Source: T1Sed10-7 sp041686695
GTDB lineage: Bacteria > Actinomycetota > Nitriliruptoria > Nitriliruptorales > Nitriliruptoraceae
NCBI GenBank assembly: GCA_041686695.1
Contig: JAWLDJ010000013.1
Location: forward strand, 1 to 42,560
Length of the DNA: 42,560 nt
Direction: 5' to 3'
The notes under the pieces are model-generated. The model ran no database searches. It was not told the DNA's origin and saw only the letters and a program-made list of their open reading frames with translations. Position numbers and translations under genes: made by a program. Shown one piece after another: positions 7,540 to 15,906 of the stretch (position 1 is its first letter; each line of letters begins with the position of its first letter).

Positions 7540-8304
7540 TCAGCCACCGTGCTTGCGCCGTCGTTCGTCGGCCTCGGCCTGCGCCATGGCGGCAGCCTCC
7601 TCCGGCGTCGGCGCCGTCCCGCCGAGGTGCGACGGCAGCCACCACCCGTCCTCGGGGCCGCTGGGGCGCTGCGGGTAGCGGCGTTGGGCACGGTCGACCA
7701 ACTCCCCGATCGCCGCCATGAGACGCTCGTGCACCACCATCGGGTCCTCGTCGGGGGCGTAGACCACCGGCGGGCCGAAGTCGATGCTCACCGCCGTCCC
7801 ACGCGCGGCGGTGAACTCCCTGCCCTTGGTGAAGATGCGCTGGGTGCCCCACAGCGCCCCGGGGATCAGCGGTACGCCGTTCTCGAGCGCCATCCGCGCC
7901 GCCCCGGGCCGTCCGGCCAGGGGCACGAAGGACCGGGAGATGGTGCCCTCGGGGAACATGCCGACGACGTCACCCTCGGCCAGGGCGCCGGACACCTCCC
8001 GCATGGTGACCTCGGTATCGCCGCCGCGCGCCACCCGGATGTGCCGCATCCCACGCATCAGCGGTCCGACCGTGGGGTTGTCGAACACCTCGGCCTTCGC
8101 CACGAAGCGGACACGGCGACCCCGCTGCCGGGCGCCGTAGCCGGCGAAGATGAAGTCGAGATAGCTGACGTGGTTGGTGGCCAGGACCGCTGGCCCGACC
8201 CGCGGGACGTACTCCGCACCGGTCACGCGGATGTTCCAGCGCAGCAGCGAGAACATCGACAGGCTGGCACCGACCGCCGTGGCGTACACCGGGTTGCGCT
8301 TCAC
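7540..8304 (-). CDS. 1-acyl-sn-glycerol-3-phosphate acyltransferase (PlsC family)
   Basis: A 254-residue acyltransferase that would move an acyl chain onto lysophosphatidic acid at the membrane. The catalytic box is NHVSYLD (N44-D50; H45 and D50 catalytic) and the substrate box is FPEGT (117-121), followed by a third conserved segment VPLIPGALWG. An amphipathic or membrane-associated N-terminus precedes it. The C-terminal 45 residues are charged and variable. The GTG start has GGAGG five bases upstream. It leads the operon with the RNA methyltransferase. Similar proteins may act on other lipids. Confidence 0.9.
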   Translation of the reverse strand: MKRNPVYATAVGASLSMFSLLRWNIRVTGAEYVPRVGPAVLATNHVSYLDFIFAGYGARQRGRRVRFVAKAEVFDNPTVGPLMRGMRHIRVARGGDTEVTMREVSGALAEGDVVGMFPEGTISRSFVPLAGRPGAARMALENGVPLIPGALWGTQRIFTKGREFTAARGTAVSIDFGPPVVYAPDEDPMVVHERLMAAIGELVDRAQRRYPQRPSGPEDGWWLPSHLGGTAPTPEEAAAMAQAEADERRRKHGG

Positions 8305-8333
8305 GTCGTCCTCCCACGACCACCTCGTCGGGC

Positions 8334-8339
8334 ACCCTA
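8334..8339 (-). promoter_or_regulatory. Candidate -10 for the plsC-like/methyltransferase operon
   Basis: TAGGGT on the minus strand, 30 bases before the GTG at 8304. The palindrome at 8344-8357 lies in its spacer. Confidence 0.4.
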
Positions 8340-8343
8340 GCGG

Positions 8344-8357
8344 CCCACGAACGTGGG
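8344..8357. promoter_or_regulatory. Palindrome CCCACG-AA-CGTGGG, possible operator
   Basis: Six-base perfect arms with a two-base centre, placed between the -10 at 8334 and its -35 position. A repressor bound here would block the leftward promoter. No cognate regulator is evident. Confidence 0.4.
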
Positions 8358-8390
8358 ACCGATGGCCCCTGCGGTCGGGGGCCGACGCTC

Positions 8391-8396
8391 TAGCGT
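8391..8396 (+). promoter_or_regulatory. Candidate -10 (TAGCGT) for the 8487 dehydrogenase operon
   Basis: TAGCGT in the divergent gap. The leader would be about 85 bases and contains the 16-bp tandem repeat. Confidence 0.45.
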
Positions 8397-8426
8397 GGGC
8401 GCGGTGCCCTACCCGGTGGGGCCCGG

Positions 8427-8458
8427 CTGTGCCAGCCGACCGCTGTGCCAGCCGACCG
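8427..8458 (+). repeat. 16-bp direct tandem repeat in a 5' leader
   Basis: CTGTGCCAGCCGACCG occurs twice without a gap between the candidate -10 at 8391 and the ribosome site at 8476. It looks like a slippage duplication or a paired protein-binding site. Confidence 0.75.
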
Positions 8459-8486
8459 CTGACATCCGACCCACCAGGAGCTCTCC

Positions 8487-9434
8487 GTGCCGTGGACGGC
8501 TGATGACCTTCCCGACCAGCATGGTCGGACCGTACTGATCACCGGAGCGACGTCCGGCCTCGGTGAGGCCTCCGCGGTCGCGCTGGCCACCCGGGGCGCC
8601 CACGTGATCCTGGCCACCCGGTCCTCCCAGCGCACGGTGGCGGTCATGGACCGGATCCACCACCGCGCCCCGGCGGCCTCGATGGAACACCAGTTGGTCG
8701 ACCTGGCGGACCTCGCCAGCGTGACGGCGGCGGCCGAGGCGCTGACACGACGCCACGACCACCTCGACGTCGTCATCGCCAACGCCGGGATCATGGCGCC
8801 ACCGCTGCGCCGCACCGTGGACGGCTTCGAGCTCCAGATGGGGGTCAACCATCTGGGCCACTTCGCCCTGATCGGTCGGCTCCTCCCGCTGCTGCTGGCG
8901 GGAACGGCGCCGCGGGTCGTCCTGGTCTCGTCCACGGCGCACCGGATGGCGCGCCTGCACATCGACGACCTCAACCTCGAACGCCACCGCTACCAGCGCT
9001 GGGTGGCCTACGGCAACTCCAAGCTGGCCAACCTGCTGCACACCCTCGAACTCCAGCGTCGCGCCGAGGCAGCCGGCCACGACCTCACGGCCGTCGCCGC
9101 CCACCCCGGCTACGCGGACACGGGGCTGCAGACCACCGGGCCGACCATGCAGGGTGGCCTCAGCGGCCTGGTGTCGGGGGTGGGCTCGCGGATCGGGAAC
9201 CTGCTGTTCGCCCAGCCGGCGTCCCAGGGTGTGCTCCCGCAGCTGTACGCCGCCACGGCACCGGCACTGCCCGGCGCCTCCTACTGGGGGCCCGACGGTC
9301 CTGGTGAGGCTCGCGGCTATCCCGCTCCGGCCGCGCGCTCGACGGCGGCGCAGGATCCCGCTCTCGCAGCCGCCCTGTGGCAGGCTTCCGAGGAGATGAC
9401 CGGCGTGACCTACGACCTCGGGAGCGCACCGTGA
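8487..9434 (+). CDS. Short-chain dehydrogenase (retinol-dehydrogenase/WW-oxidoreductase-like)
   Basis: A 315-residue SDR. The cofactor loop is ITGATSGLG near residues 18-26, NAG sits at 99-101, LVSST near 146-150 gives the Ser, and Y175/K179 in YGNSK are catalytic. The DLNLERHRYQ insert after the Ser strand is typical of the retinol-dehydrogenase-like branch. The reduced or oxidised substrate is unknown. The GTG start has AGGAG six bases before it. Its stop overlaps the next start as GTGA, so the deaminase gene downstream is coupled. Confidence 0.9.
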   Translation: MPWTADDLPDQHGRTVLITGATSGLGEASAVALATRGAHVILATRSSQRTVAVMDRIHHRAPAASMEHQLVDLADLASVTAAAEALTRRHDHLDVVIANAGIMAPPLRRTVDGFELQMGVNHLGHFALIGRLLPLLLAGTAPRVVLVSSTAHRMARLHIDDLNLERHRYQRWVAYGNSKLANLLHTLELQRRAEAAGHDLTAVAAHPGYADTGLQTTGPTMQGGLSGLVSGVGSRIGNLLFAQPASQGVLPQLYAATAPALPGASYWGPDGPGEARGYPAPAARSTAAQDPALAAALWQASEEMTGVTYDLGSAP

Positions 9435-9892
9435 CCCCTGGCGACCTGACCCTGCTGCGTCACGCGATCGAGCTCGCCCGCGAGGCGCGGGACGCCGGCG
9501 ATCAGGCCTTCGGCGCGCTGCTGGTCTCCGGTGAGGGCCAGATCCTGGCCGAGGACCGCAACACCGTCGTCGCGGACCGTGACGTCACCGCGCACGCCGA
9601 GCTGAAGCTGGCCCGCTGGGCCTCCCGCAGCCTGGACGTGACCGAGCGCCGCCGCGCCACCGTCTACGCCTCGGGGGAACCCTGCCCGATGTGCGCGGTG
9701 GCGCAGGCCAACGCGGGCCTCGGGCGGCTGGTCTTCGCCTTCTCCTCCCGTCAGCTCGCGCAGCTGACCGGCGATCCCGGCTGGCGCCTGCCCGTGCGCG
9801 ATCTGTTCGACCGGCGAGGCCTGGACATCGTCGTGGAGGGACCCGCCACCGAGCTGACCTCGGAGGTGACCGCCCTGCACGTCCCGGCGTGA
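9431..9892 (+). CDS. Zinc-dependent nucleoside/CMP deaminase-family protein
   Basis: A 153-residue member of the cytidine-deaminase-like fold. The zinc-binding and catalytic motifs are HAE (H55-E57) and PCPMC (84-88). The size and spacing fit guanine deaminase, tRNA adenosine deaminase or CMP/dCMP-type deaminases; the sequence around ASGEPCPMC and the RLVFAFSS strand is closer to guanine/CMP-type nucleobase deaminases than to TadA, but this is a judgement. Cytosolic. Translation is coupled to the upstream SDR. A strong hairpin follows the stop. Confidence 0.87.
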   Translation: MTPGDLTLLRHAIELAREARDAGDQAFGALLVSGEGQILAEDRNTVVADRDVTAHAELKLARWASRSLDVTERRRATVYASGEPCPMCAVAQANAGLGRLVFAFSSRQLAQLTGDPGWRLPVRDLFDRRGLDIVVEGPATELTSEVTALHVPA

Positions 9893-9914
9893 GGCCAGCG
9901 ACACCGTCGCAGGA

Positions 9915-9936
9915 GCCGGCGGCAGGTGGCGCCGGC
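9915..9936. terminator. Bidirectional hairpin between deaminase and ilvE
   Basis: Perfect 7-base arms GCCGGCG and CGCCGGC with an 8-base loop, in the 55-base gap between convergent stops. There is no T run, as is common in high-GC actinobacteria. Confidence 0.6.
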
Positions 9937-9947
9937 CCTCCGTCCCC

Positions 9948-10979
9948 TCAGCTGGTCCCGGCACGACCGGGGACCGGCTGGGTCCAGCCGTGACGGTCGA
10001 CGACCTCCGCCCGCTGGATCGCGAGCAGCGCCTCGCGCAGACGACGGGTCACGGGCCCGACGGTGCCCTCACCCAGGGTGAAGCGCTGGTCGTCGTGGAT
10101 CAGCGTGCCCACCCCCGCCAGGACCGCGGCGGTCCCCGCGAGGGCGGCCTCACCGGGCCAGGCGAGCACCTCCTGGAGCGTGACGGGCCGTTCCTCCACC
10201 GCCAGACCCAGGTCACGGGCGATGGTCAGCACCGAATCCCGTGTCACCCCGTGGAGGAAGGAACCGTCGAGCTGCCGGGTCACCACGCGGTCCTGGTCGA
10301 GCAGCAGGAAGTTGGCCGCCCCGGTCTCCTGGACGTCGCCACCCGGCGCGAACAGCACCTGGTCGGCCCCGTACTCGGCCCGGGCCTGCCGCGTCACCCC
10401 GAGCGCCAGGACGTAGTTGGCACCGGCCTTGGCCTCCCCGAACGCCGGCGTCGTGCGCGGCAACTCGGTCTCGACCTTGAGGGTCAACGCCCGGTCACCC
10501 CCGGCGAAGTAGTCACCCACCGGCGAGGCCAACACGACCAGCAGCGCATCGGTCGATGGCGCCGCCGCCGCTCCGATGTTCGGATCGGTCCCGAGCAGCA
10601 GTGGACGCAGGTACAGCGCCCCGGGCGGCGAGGGGACGACCTCGAGGTTGCCGATCACGGCCTCGACCAGCATCTCCTCGAGCAGCTCCAGGGGCGGGAG
10701 CGGCAGGTGCAGCAGGCCCGCGGTGCGCTGCAGACGCGCGGCGTGACGATCGGGACGGAACAGGCGCACGGTCCCATCGCTGCCCCGGTGGGCCTTGAGC
10801 CCCTCGAAGCAGGCGCTGCCGTAGTGCAACGCGTGGGCGAAGGGGTGGATCGCCAGCGTGCCCGTCGGCTCGCTGCGGGCCGGACCGAAGCTGCCCCTGA
10901 CCGCCTCGGCGACGACCATGATGGGGGCGGGCACGGTCCCGAAGGCCGGTGCCGCCGTCGAGGTGGGAAGGGTGGACAC
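9948..10979 (-). CDS. ilvE: Branched-chain amino acid aminotransferase
   Basis: A 343-residue class IV PLP aminotransferase that transfers the amino group between glutamate and the keto acids of Leu, Ile and Val. The family landmarks appear in order: FAHALHYGSACFEGLKA, RPLLLGTDPNIG, the Schiff-base lysine in GEAKAGANY (about K184) and ETGAANFLLLD. A late GTAAVLAGVG segment completes the active site. I use GTG at 10979 because GGAAG lies eight bases upstream; a TTG at 10985 is too close to that site. It is divergent from the 11104 gene, with back-to-back -10 elements. Confidence 0.93.
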   Translation of the reverse strand: MSTLPTSTAAPAFGTVPAPIMVVAEAVRGSFGPARSEPTGTLAIHPFAHALHYGSACFEGLKAHRGSDGTVRLFRPDRHAARLQRTAGLLHLPLPPLELLEEMLVEAVIGNLEVVPSPPGALYLRPLLLGTDPNIGAAAAPSTDALLVVLASPVGDYFAGGDRALTLKVETELPRTTPAFGEAKAGANYVLALGVTRQARAEYGADQVLFAPGGDVQETGAANFLLLDQDRVVTRQLDGSFLHGVTRDSVLTIARDLGLAVEERPVTLQEVLAWPGEAALAGTAAVLAGVGTLIHDDQRFTLGEGTVGPVTRRLREALLAIQRAEVVDRHGWTQPVPGRAGTS

Positions 10980-11030
10980 GAGCAACGCTTCCGTCGGCCC
11001 GACGCACCGCCGCCGGGATCGTGGCGCGGC

Positions 11031-11036
11031 ACGCTA
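11031..11036 (-). promoter_or_regulatory. Candidate -10 (TAGCGT) for ilvE
   Basis: TAGCGT on the minus strand, 51 bases before the ilvE start. The -35 is weak. Confidence 0.5.
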
Positions 11037-11058
11037 GCCGCGACACGCGCCGAACCCG

Positions 11059-11064
11059 TATCGT
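11059..11064 (+). promoter_or_regulatory. Candidate -10 for the 11104 gene
   Basis: TATCGT, 39 bases before the GTG start and before its GGAG. It overlaps the region where the -35 of the divergent ilvE promoter would lie, so the two may interfere. Confidence 0.45.
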
Positions 11065-11103
11065 CGCGGCCCGACCACCCCTCCACGACCACGGAGCCCT
11101 CCC

Positions 11104-12264
11104 GTGCCCACCGAACGCGACCACGATCTCGTGCTGCTCGGCGCCACCGGGTTCACCGGCCAGCTGGTGGCGCACCACCTCGCCGGCCGCGTCGGGTCAC
11201 GGCGCTGGGCGATCGCCGGCCGCGACCGGCAGCGGTTGGAGCAGGTGGCGGCCGCGGTCGCCGCCGACGGCAGCCCTTCCCCCGCCATCGAGGTGGTGGA
11301 CGTCGGCGACCTGGTGGGCCTGCTCGACCTCGCCGGACGCACACGGGTGCTGGCCACCACGGTCGGGCCGTACGCGACGCTCGGTGAACTGGTCGTCCAG
11401 GCGTGCGTGCGCCAGGGGACGCACTACGCCGACATCACGGGCGAGCCGGGCTTCGTGTCCCTGCTGCGCGACCGTTACGACGCCGACGCCGCCCGGCAGG
11501 GCATCAAGGTCGTGAACTGCTGCGGCTTCGACTCGGTGCCCCACGACCTGGGGGTGCGGTTCACCGTCGACCACCTCCCCGACGACGTGCCGCTGACGGT
11601 GCGCGGCTACGTCAGCGGCCAGGGCCGGCTCAGCGGAGGCACGGCCCGCTCGGCGCTGCAGGCGATCGGGTCCCGAGCGCTGCCACGGCCGGACCTCGAC
11701 CGGCCCTCCGGTGCCGAGGTCAAGCGGCGTGTGGCCGCGCTGCCGGCACGGCTGCACCGCGTCGAGGAACTGGGGGCATGGGGGGTCCCGATGCCCACCA
11801 TCGATCCGGTCATCGTGCTGCGCTCGGCGCGGGTGTTGGACGGCTACGGCACGGCGTTCCGCTACGGCCACTTCGCGCGGGTCCGGCGCCTGCCGACCGT
11901 GGTCGCCGGGGTCGGTGCACTGGGCGTGGCGAGCGCGCTGGCCAGCATCGGCCCGACGCGCTCGGTGCTCGAACGGCTCCTGCCCGACCCGGGCGAGGGG
12001 CCGGACGAGGAGACCCGTGCCCGCAGCAGCTTCTCCGTCACCTTCCTCGGACGCGGCGGGGACCAGACGGTCACCACCCGGGTCTCGGGCGGCGACCCGG
12101 GCTACGGGGAGACCGCGAAGATGCTCGGCGAAGCGGCCCTGTCGCTGGCCAGTGACGACGGCCCCGATGCCGCGGGGGTGCTGACCCCGGCGGTGGGCCT
12201 GGGGGCGCCGTACCTCGACCGCCTCATCGACCAGGGCCTGCGCTTCGAGGTCCTGTCCTCCTGA
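11104..12264 (+). CDS. Saccharopine-dehydrogenase-like / trans-acting enoyl reductase family protein
   Basis: A 386-residue protein with an N-terminal NAD(P)-binding fold (LLGATGFTGQLVAHHL, residues 11-26) and the family segment ATTVGPYATLGELVVQACVRQGTHYADITGE. The C-terminal part carries GYGDTAKM-type VSGGDPGYGETAKMLGE. This is the group containing the mycobacterial trans-acting enoyl reductase Rv2953 and yeast/human saccharopine-dehydrogenase-like oxidoreductases; the true lysine-pathway activity is unlikely. Its role in lipid modification is inferred from family only. GGAG sits seven bases before the GTG. The patatin phospholipase follows closely, which would fit a lipid-related operon. 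Confidence 0.85.
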   Translation: MPTERDHDLVLLGATGFTGQLVAHHLAGRVGSRRWAIAGRDRQRLEQVAAAVAADGSPSPAIEVVDVGDLVGLLDLAGRTRVLATTVGPYATLGELVVQACVRQGTHYADITGEPGFVSLLRDRYDADAARQGIKVVNCCGFDSVPHDLGVRFTVDHLPDDVPLTVRGYVSGQGRLSGGTARSALQAIGSRALPRPDLDRPSGAEVKRRVAALPARLHRVEELGAWGVPMPTIDPVIVLRSARVLDGYGTAFRYGHFARVRRLPTVVAGVGALGVASALASIGPTRSVLERLLPDPGEGPDEETRARSSFSVTFLGRGGDQTVTTRVSGGDPGYGETAKMLGEAALSLASDDGPDAAGVLTPAVGLGAPYLDRLIDQGLRFEVLSS

Positions 12265-12315
12265 CCGGTCGGGGCACCCCTGGTGGCCGGCATCCACGGC
12301 GAACGGAGCCAGCAG

Positions 12316-13275
12316 GTGGCCGAGCGAGAGCGGTGTGACCTGGTGCTGGGCGGTGGCGGTGTCCGCGGTGTGGCCCACATCGGGGCCATGACCGCACTGG
12401 AGGAGGCCGGCTACGACGTCATGCGCGCCGCCGGCGCCTCGGCCGGGGCGATCGCCAGCGCCTTCGCGATCGCGGGGGTCGGACCCACCACCCTGCGCCA
12501 ACTGTTCGAGGAGCTGGACTTCACCCGGTTCGCGCTCGCCGACGTCGTGGCACGACTCCGGGACCGGCGGGCGGTCGACCTCCTGCTGCGCCGGTTCACG
12601 GACGATGCGAGCGATCCCACCCTGTGGATCACCGAGATCCTCGAGGGTCAGGGGATCGAGACCTTCGGCGATCTGCGGGTCCCAGAGGTGGCGGACGACG
12701 CGCCGATCGAGGACCGCTACCGGCTGGTGGTGCGCTGCCTCGACGTCCTCCACCGTCGCATCGTCCGGCTGCCGTGGGACTACGGACGCTACGACCTCGA
12801 CCCCGATGCCCAGAGCGTGGCGCGGGCGGTCCGGGCGTCGATGTCGATCCCGTTCGTCTACGACCCGGTACGGATCGGCAACCGTGACACCGGGGCACAG
12901 GCGTTGCTGATCGACGGCGGACTCAACTCGGGCTTCCCGGTGCGCGTGCTCGATCGCCCCGGTGGCCAGCCGCCACGCTGGCCGACCTTCGGCATCCGGT
13001 TGCTGCCCCGACCCCCGGCATCCGCGGAGCTGCCGAGCTCCTCCCTCGAGCTGGCACGGATGGTGATGGACTCGCTGCTGGACACCAGCGACCAACTCGC
13101 CCCGAACGACCCCTGTGACGAGATGCGGACCGTGCGCGTGGATCTGTCCGGCGTCTCCACCCTCGACCTCGATGCCGATGAGCAGTACGACCTGTTCAGC
13201 GACGGCTACGAGGCGATGCGCGACTACCTCGACGGGTTCAGCTTCGAGGCCTACCTCGAGCGCTGCCGGAGCTGA
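12316..13275 (+). CDS. Patatin-like phospholipase
   Basis: A 319-residue patatin hydrolase. The oxyanion glycines GGGGVRG (12-18), the nucleophile elbow GASAG with S42, and the catalytic Asp in DGG (D200) form the Ser-Asp dyad. It would release fatty acids from membrane lipids. I chose the GTG at 12316, which has GGAG seven bases before it; an in-frame GTG at 12283 lacks a ribosome site. No signal peptide or membrane helix is seen. It probably shares a transcript with the upstream reductase (51-base gap). Its stop lies six bases from the convergent DUF4031 stop, leaving no room for a terminator. Confidence 0.88.
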   Translation: MAERERCDLVLGGGGVRGVAHIGAMTALEEAGYDVMRAAGASAGAIASAFAIAGVGPTTLRQLFEELDFTRFALADVVARLRDRRAVDLLLRRFTDDASDPTLWITEILEGQGIETFGDLRVPEVADDAPIEDRYRLVVRCLDVLHRRIVRLPWDYGRYDLDPDAQSVARAVRASMSIPFVYDPVRIGNRDTGAQALLIDGGLNSGFPVRVLDRPGGQPPRWPTFGIRLLPRPPASAELPSSSLELARMVMDSLLDTSDQLAPNDPCDEMRTVRVDLSGVSTLDLDADEQYDLFSDGYEAMRDYLDGFSFEAYLERCRS

Positions 13276-13281
13276 GCCGGC

Positions 13282-13593
13282 TCAGCGCGGCTCACGCGCC
13301 GCCGGGGGCACCGCGGCTTCGCCGGGGAGCCGGCGGACCCGGGAGCCGTCGCGCAGGCCCGCTGCCCGCAATCGCCGGACCAGCTCTGCCGCAGCGACCG
13401 GCTCCGCGCCCAGGGCGATCGCCCGCTGCCGCACCTCGCTGGGGATGTCGTAGTGATCGCCCTGGTACCACCGGCGTTGCAGCCCGAGCCTGGCCGCGAA
13501 GGCATGCAGTTCGGCCTCGGACCGATCACTGACCAGGTGCGCGAACCGGCGACCACGGTGCGGCCAGATGGCGGCATCAACCAGGATGGTCAT
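13282..13593 (-). CDS. DUF4031 domain protein
   Basis: A 103-residue protein. The N-terminus MTILVDAAIWPHRGRRFAHL, followed by VSD and later YQGDHYDIP, matches the DUF4031 family as I know it; its function is not established. The second half is basic and ends in a Pro/Ala/Arg tail. The start overlaps the stop of the MFS gene (ATGA), so it is coupled to the transporter. It is soluble, with no membrane segment. Confidence 0.85.
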   Translation of the reverse strand: MTILVDAAIWPHRGRRFAHLVSDRSEAELHAFAARLGLQRRWYQGDHYDIPSEVRQRAIALGAEPVAAAELVRRLRAAGLRDGSRVRRLPGEAAVPPAAREPR

Positions 13594-14762
13594 GCGGACC
13601 CTGCCGCAGCGACCCGGGGCGCGGACGACCGGGGGGCGAGCCAGCGGCGCAGCAGGACCAGCGCCACCACGCCGGCGAGCCCGGCGGCACCGAAGGTGGC
13701 ACCGAACCCGCCCCGGGCGGCGGTGACGCCCAGGAGGGCCGGCCCGATGAACGAGGCGAGGTCGAGGAACAGCGTGAAGGTCGCCATGACCTGGGCGCGC
13801 TCGCCATCGGCGACACCCTCGACGGCCGCGAGCACCATCGACGGCGCGAAGATGGCCGTCCCGGCAGCCAGCAGCAGCGCGCTCGCGTACAACCCGGCGG
13901 GCGTGGCCCACGACGCCATGGTGGCCAGTCCGACGATCACCAGCAGCAGCGCGGCGGAGGCGCTGGTGACCGCACCGAAGCGGTCGGGCAGCCGGGCACC
14001 GAGGAGCCGAACGGCCGCGACCGTGCCGGAGGACAGCAGGAACAGCGGGGCGACGACCGTCAGCCCCAGGTGGTCGGCGTACAACGGCACGAACGCCAGG
14101 AACCCGATGAACCCCAGGGAGCCGATCCCGAAGACCACCCCCGGCACGATCGCCGCCGGATGCAGCAGGCCACGCACGACCGTGCGGGCCGATCGCGGTT
14201 CCGCGGGCATGACGGTGGCGGCACCGGCGACCAGCAACGACCCGAGACCGCTGGCGAGCCACACCGCCGCGAACGAGCCCCGGGACAGCAGCAACTCCCC
14301 ACCGAGCGGGCCCAGCCCGAAGCCGAGTTGGACGGCCACCATGGTGTAGCTGGAGGCTTCGCCGTATCGGCCGGCCGGGGCGAGATCCAGGGCCCGGGTC
14401 GTGGTCCCCACCACCACGGCGGCCTGTCCGGCCCCGGCCAGGGCGCGCAGCACCAGCAGCAGGACGAAGGTGTCGACGGCGAGGTGGCCGAACAGGGCCA
14501 GCGCCGTGAGCACACCGCCACCACCGATCAGCACGCGGCGTCCGAGGGCATCGCCCAGGCGCCCGATGAGCGGACGGACCAGCACCGCCGCCAGGGCGTG
14601 GACGGCGAACACGACCCCGACCGCCCCCGCACCTCGACCGAGCTCGTCCACGACGTAGCGGGGCAGCACCGGCAGCGTCGCGCCGAACGCGAGGAAGGAG
14701 GTCAGGGTCGTGACCACGACCAGCCGGAAGGGTCGTGTCAGCAGAGGCGCCCGGATGCTCAC
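13590..14762 (-). CDS. Major facilitator superfamily transporter, probably leaderless
   Basis: A 390-residue MFS protein with about twelve hydrophobic helices. The loop between helices 2 and 3 holds RPLIGRLGDALGRR, the MFS signature, and LRALAGAGQA follows in helix 4. The pattern suggests drug/metabolite export, but the substrate is unknown. The first start candidate is a GTG at 14762 with no ribosome site before it; instead TAGCGT (14775-14770) lies only seven bases upstream, the distance expected when transcription begins at the start codon. It is followed by the coupled DUF4031 gene and is divergent from the 64-residue protein. Confidence 0.9.
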   Translation of the reverse strand: MSIRAPLLTRPFRLVVVTTLTSFLAFGATLPVLPRYVVDELGRGAGAVGVVFAVHALAAVLVRPLIGRLGDALGRRVLIGGGGVLTALALFGHLAVDTFVLLLVLRALAGAGQAAVVVGTTTRALDLAPAGRYGEASSYTMVAVQLGFGLGPLGGELLLSRGSFAAVWLASGLGSLLVAGAATVMPAEPRSARTVVRGLLHPAAIVPGVVFGIGSLGFIGFLAFVPLYADHLGLTVVAPLFLLSSGTVAAVRLLGARLPDRFGAVTSASAALLLVIVGLATMASWATPAGLYASALLLAAGTAIFAPSMVLAAVEGVADGERAQVMATFTLFLDLASFIGPALLGVTAARGGFGATFGAAGLAGVVALVLLRRWLAPRSSAPRVAAAGSA

Positions 14763-14769
14763 ACCGCGC

Positions 14770-14775
14770 ACGCTA
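14770..14775 (-). promoter_or_regulatory. -10 element (TAGCGT) placed for a leaderless MFS mRNA
   Basis: TAGCGT, seven bases, then GTG. The -35 is not clear. Position and absence of a ribosome site support leaderless expression. Confidence 0.55.
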
Positions 14776-14826
14776 GCGAGCGTTCCCAGCGCGTCGAGAG
14801 GGGGGGCGGGGCGCGCGCGGCAGCGG

Positions 14827-14832
14827 TAGCGT
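14827..14832 (+). promoter_or_regulatory. Candidate -10 (TAGCGT) for the 14868 gene
   Basis: TAGCGT, 35 bases before the GTG start, with AGGAGAGG between. The -35 is poor. Confidence 0.5.
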
Positions 14833-14867
14833 GTCCAACGCAACCGGGCGGAGCAGGAGAGGTCGAC

Positions 14868-15062
14868 GTGGCGACGGACCACTCGACGCGTGCCGGGCCG
14901 ACCAGTGCGCAGACGCGGCCGCCGAGCGCGATCCGTGCCGAGCTGGCCGATCTCCGACGGCACCTGGTGGAGACCCCACCCCACCACGGCGCCGGGGTCA
15001 GGGAGGTCCTCACGGCGCGGATCGCCCTCCTGGAGCGCGAACTCGCCGCCGCCGACGAGTGA
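14868..15062 (+). CDS. Small hypothetical protein (64 residues)
   Basis: A GTG start with AGGAGAGG five bases upstream and its own candidate promoter. The first twenty residues are Thr/Ser/Pro-rich; residues about 22-64 form a likely amphipathic helix pair (IRAELADLRRHLVE then VREVLTARIALLERELAAADE). No known family recognised. It lies 37 bases before the SDR at 15100 and probably shares its transcript. The helical pattern suggests a small oligomerising or partner-binding protein, by inference. Confidence 0.6.
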   Translation: MATDHSTRAGPTSAQTRPPSAIRAELADLRRHLVETPPHHGAGVREVLTARIALLERELAAADE

Positions 15063-15099
15063 CCACGGCAGCGCGACCGTGGCGGACGCAGGAGGACAC

Positions 15100-15888
15100 G
15101 TGAGCTTCGAACCCCGTGGCAAGGTCGCGGTCGTCACCGGTGCCTCCAGCGGCATCGGGGCCGCCACCGCCGCTCGACTGGCCCGGCTCGGCATGACCGT
15201 CGTCGCGGTCGCCCGCCGCGAGGACCGGCTCGAGGACCTGGCCAGAGCCCATCCCGGGATCCGACCCTACGTGGCCGACGTCACCGACCAGGGCGCGGTC
15301 GATGCCCTGGCGGCCTGGGTGGCGTCCGAGCACGGGGCCTGCCACGTGCTGGTCAACAACGCCGGTGTCCCCGGCGGCAGCTTCCGCACCCGCGACGACC
15401 TCGACGACACCCTGCACACCATCGAGGTGAACCTGGCCGGACCGATCCGGTGCATGGCCGCCTTCGTCGAGCTGCTGGAGTCCTCGGCCCCCGCGCGCGT
15501 GATCAACGTGGCGTCGGTGGCCGGCAAGCTCGGGGTCGGTCCCGCTGGCTACGCCGCCAGCAAGTTCGGGCTGGTCGGGCTGAGCGAGGCCACCGGGCTG
15601 TCGTGGGCACGCCGTGGCATCACGGTGTGCGAACTGAACCCGGGGTTCATCCACACCGAGGGCTTCCCGAAGGCCAGCCTGCGCGCCGGGCGTCTCAGCC
15701 ACCTGGTGGGGACACCGGAGGACGTCGCGCGCGCCGTGCACGAGGTCATGCTCTCCGGCGCCCCGGAGCGGACGGTGCCACGCTGGTACCGCGTGGCCGT
15801 GGTCGCCCGCCATGCCGCGACGCCGCTGTACCGCACCCTGATCGGCCGGATGGGCCGCGCCTCCGGGGCCCGCGACCGGGACCGGTGA
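15100..15888 (+). CDS. Short-chain dehydrogenase/reductase (SDR)
   Basis: A 262-residue classical SDR. TGASSGIG near residues 11-18, NNAG in the middle, INVASVAGK for the catalytic Ser region and YAASK for Tyr/Lys. The Arg-rich turn VARREDR after the second strand suggests NADP(H). The C-terminus is basic and helical (YRVAVVARHAATPLYRTLIGR), which resembles membrane-associated 17-beta-HSD/DltE-type SDRs. The substrate is unknown. GGAGG sits four bases before the GTG at 15100; an in-frame GTG at 15079 is possible. Confidence 0.9.
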   Translation: MSFEPRGKVAVVTGASSGIGAATAARLARLGMTVVAVARREDRLEDLARAHPGIRPYVADVTDQGAVDALAAWVASEHGACHVLVNNAGVPGGSFRTRDDLDDTLHTIEVNLAGPIRCMAAFVELLESSAPARVINVASVAGKLGVGPAGYAASKFGLVGLSEATGLSWARRGITVCELNPGFIHTEGFPKASLRAGRLSHLVGTPEDVARAVHEVMLSGAPERTVPRWYRVAVVARHAATPLYRTLIGRMGRASGARDRDR

Positions 15889-15906
15889 GCCGGGGCGGGT
15901 GGCCCC

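Noticed and set aside
8988..9003. Sequence resembling the engB dyad inside a dehydrogenase gene
   Set aside because: Only a partial match and within conserved coding sequence; chance.
11197..13095. 632-codon minus-strand frame
   Set aside because: Antisense to the reductase and patatin genes; His/Gln/Gly-rich without a domain.
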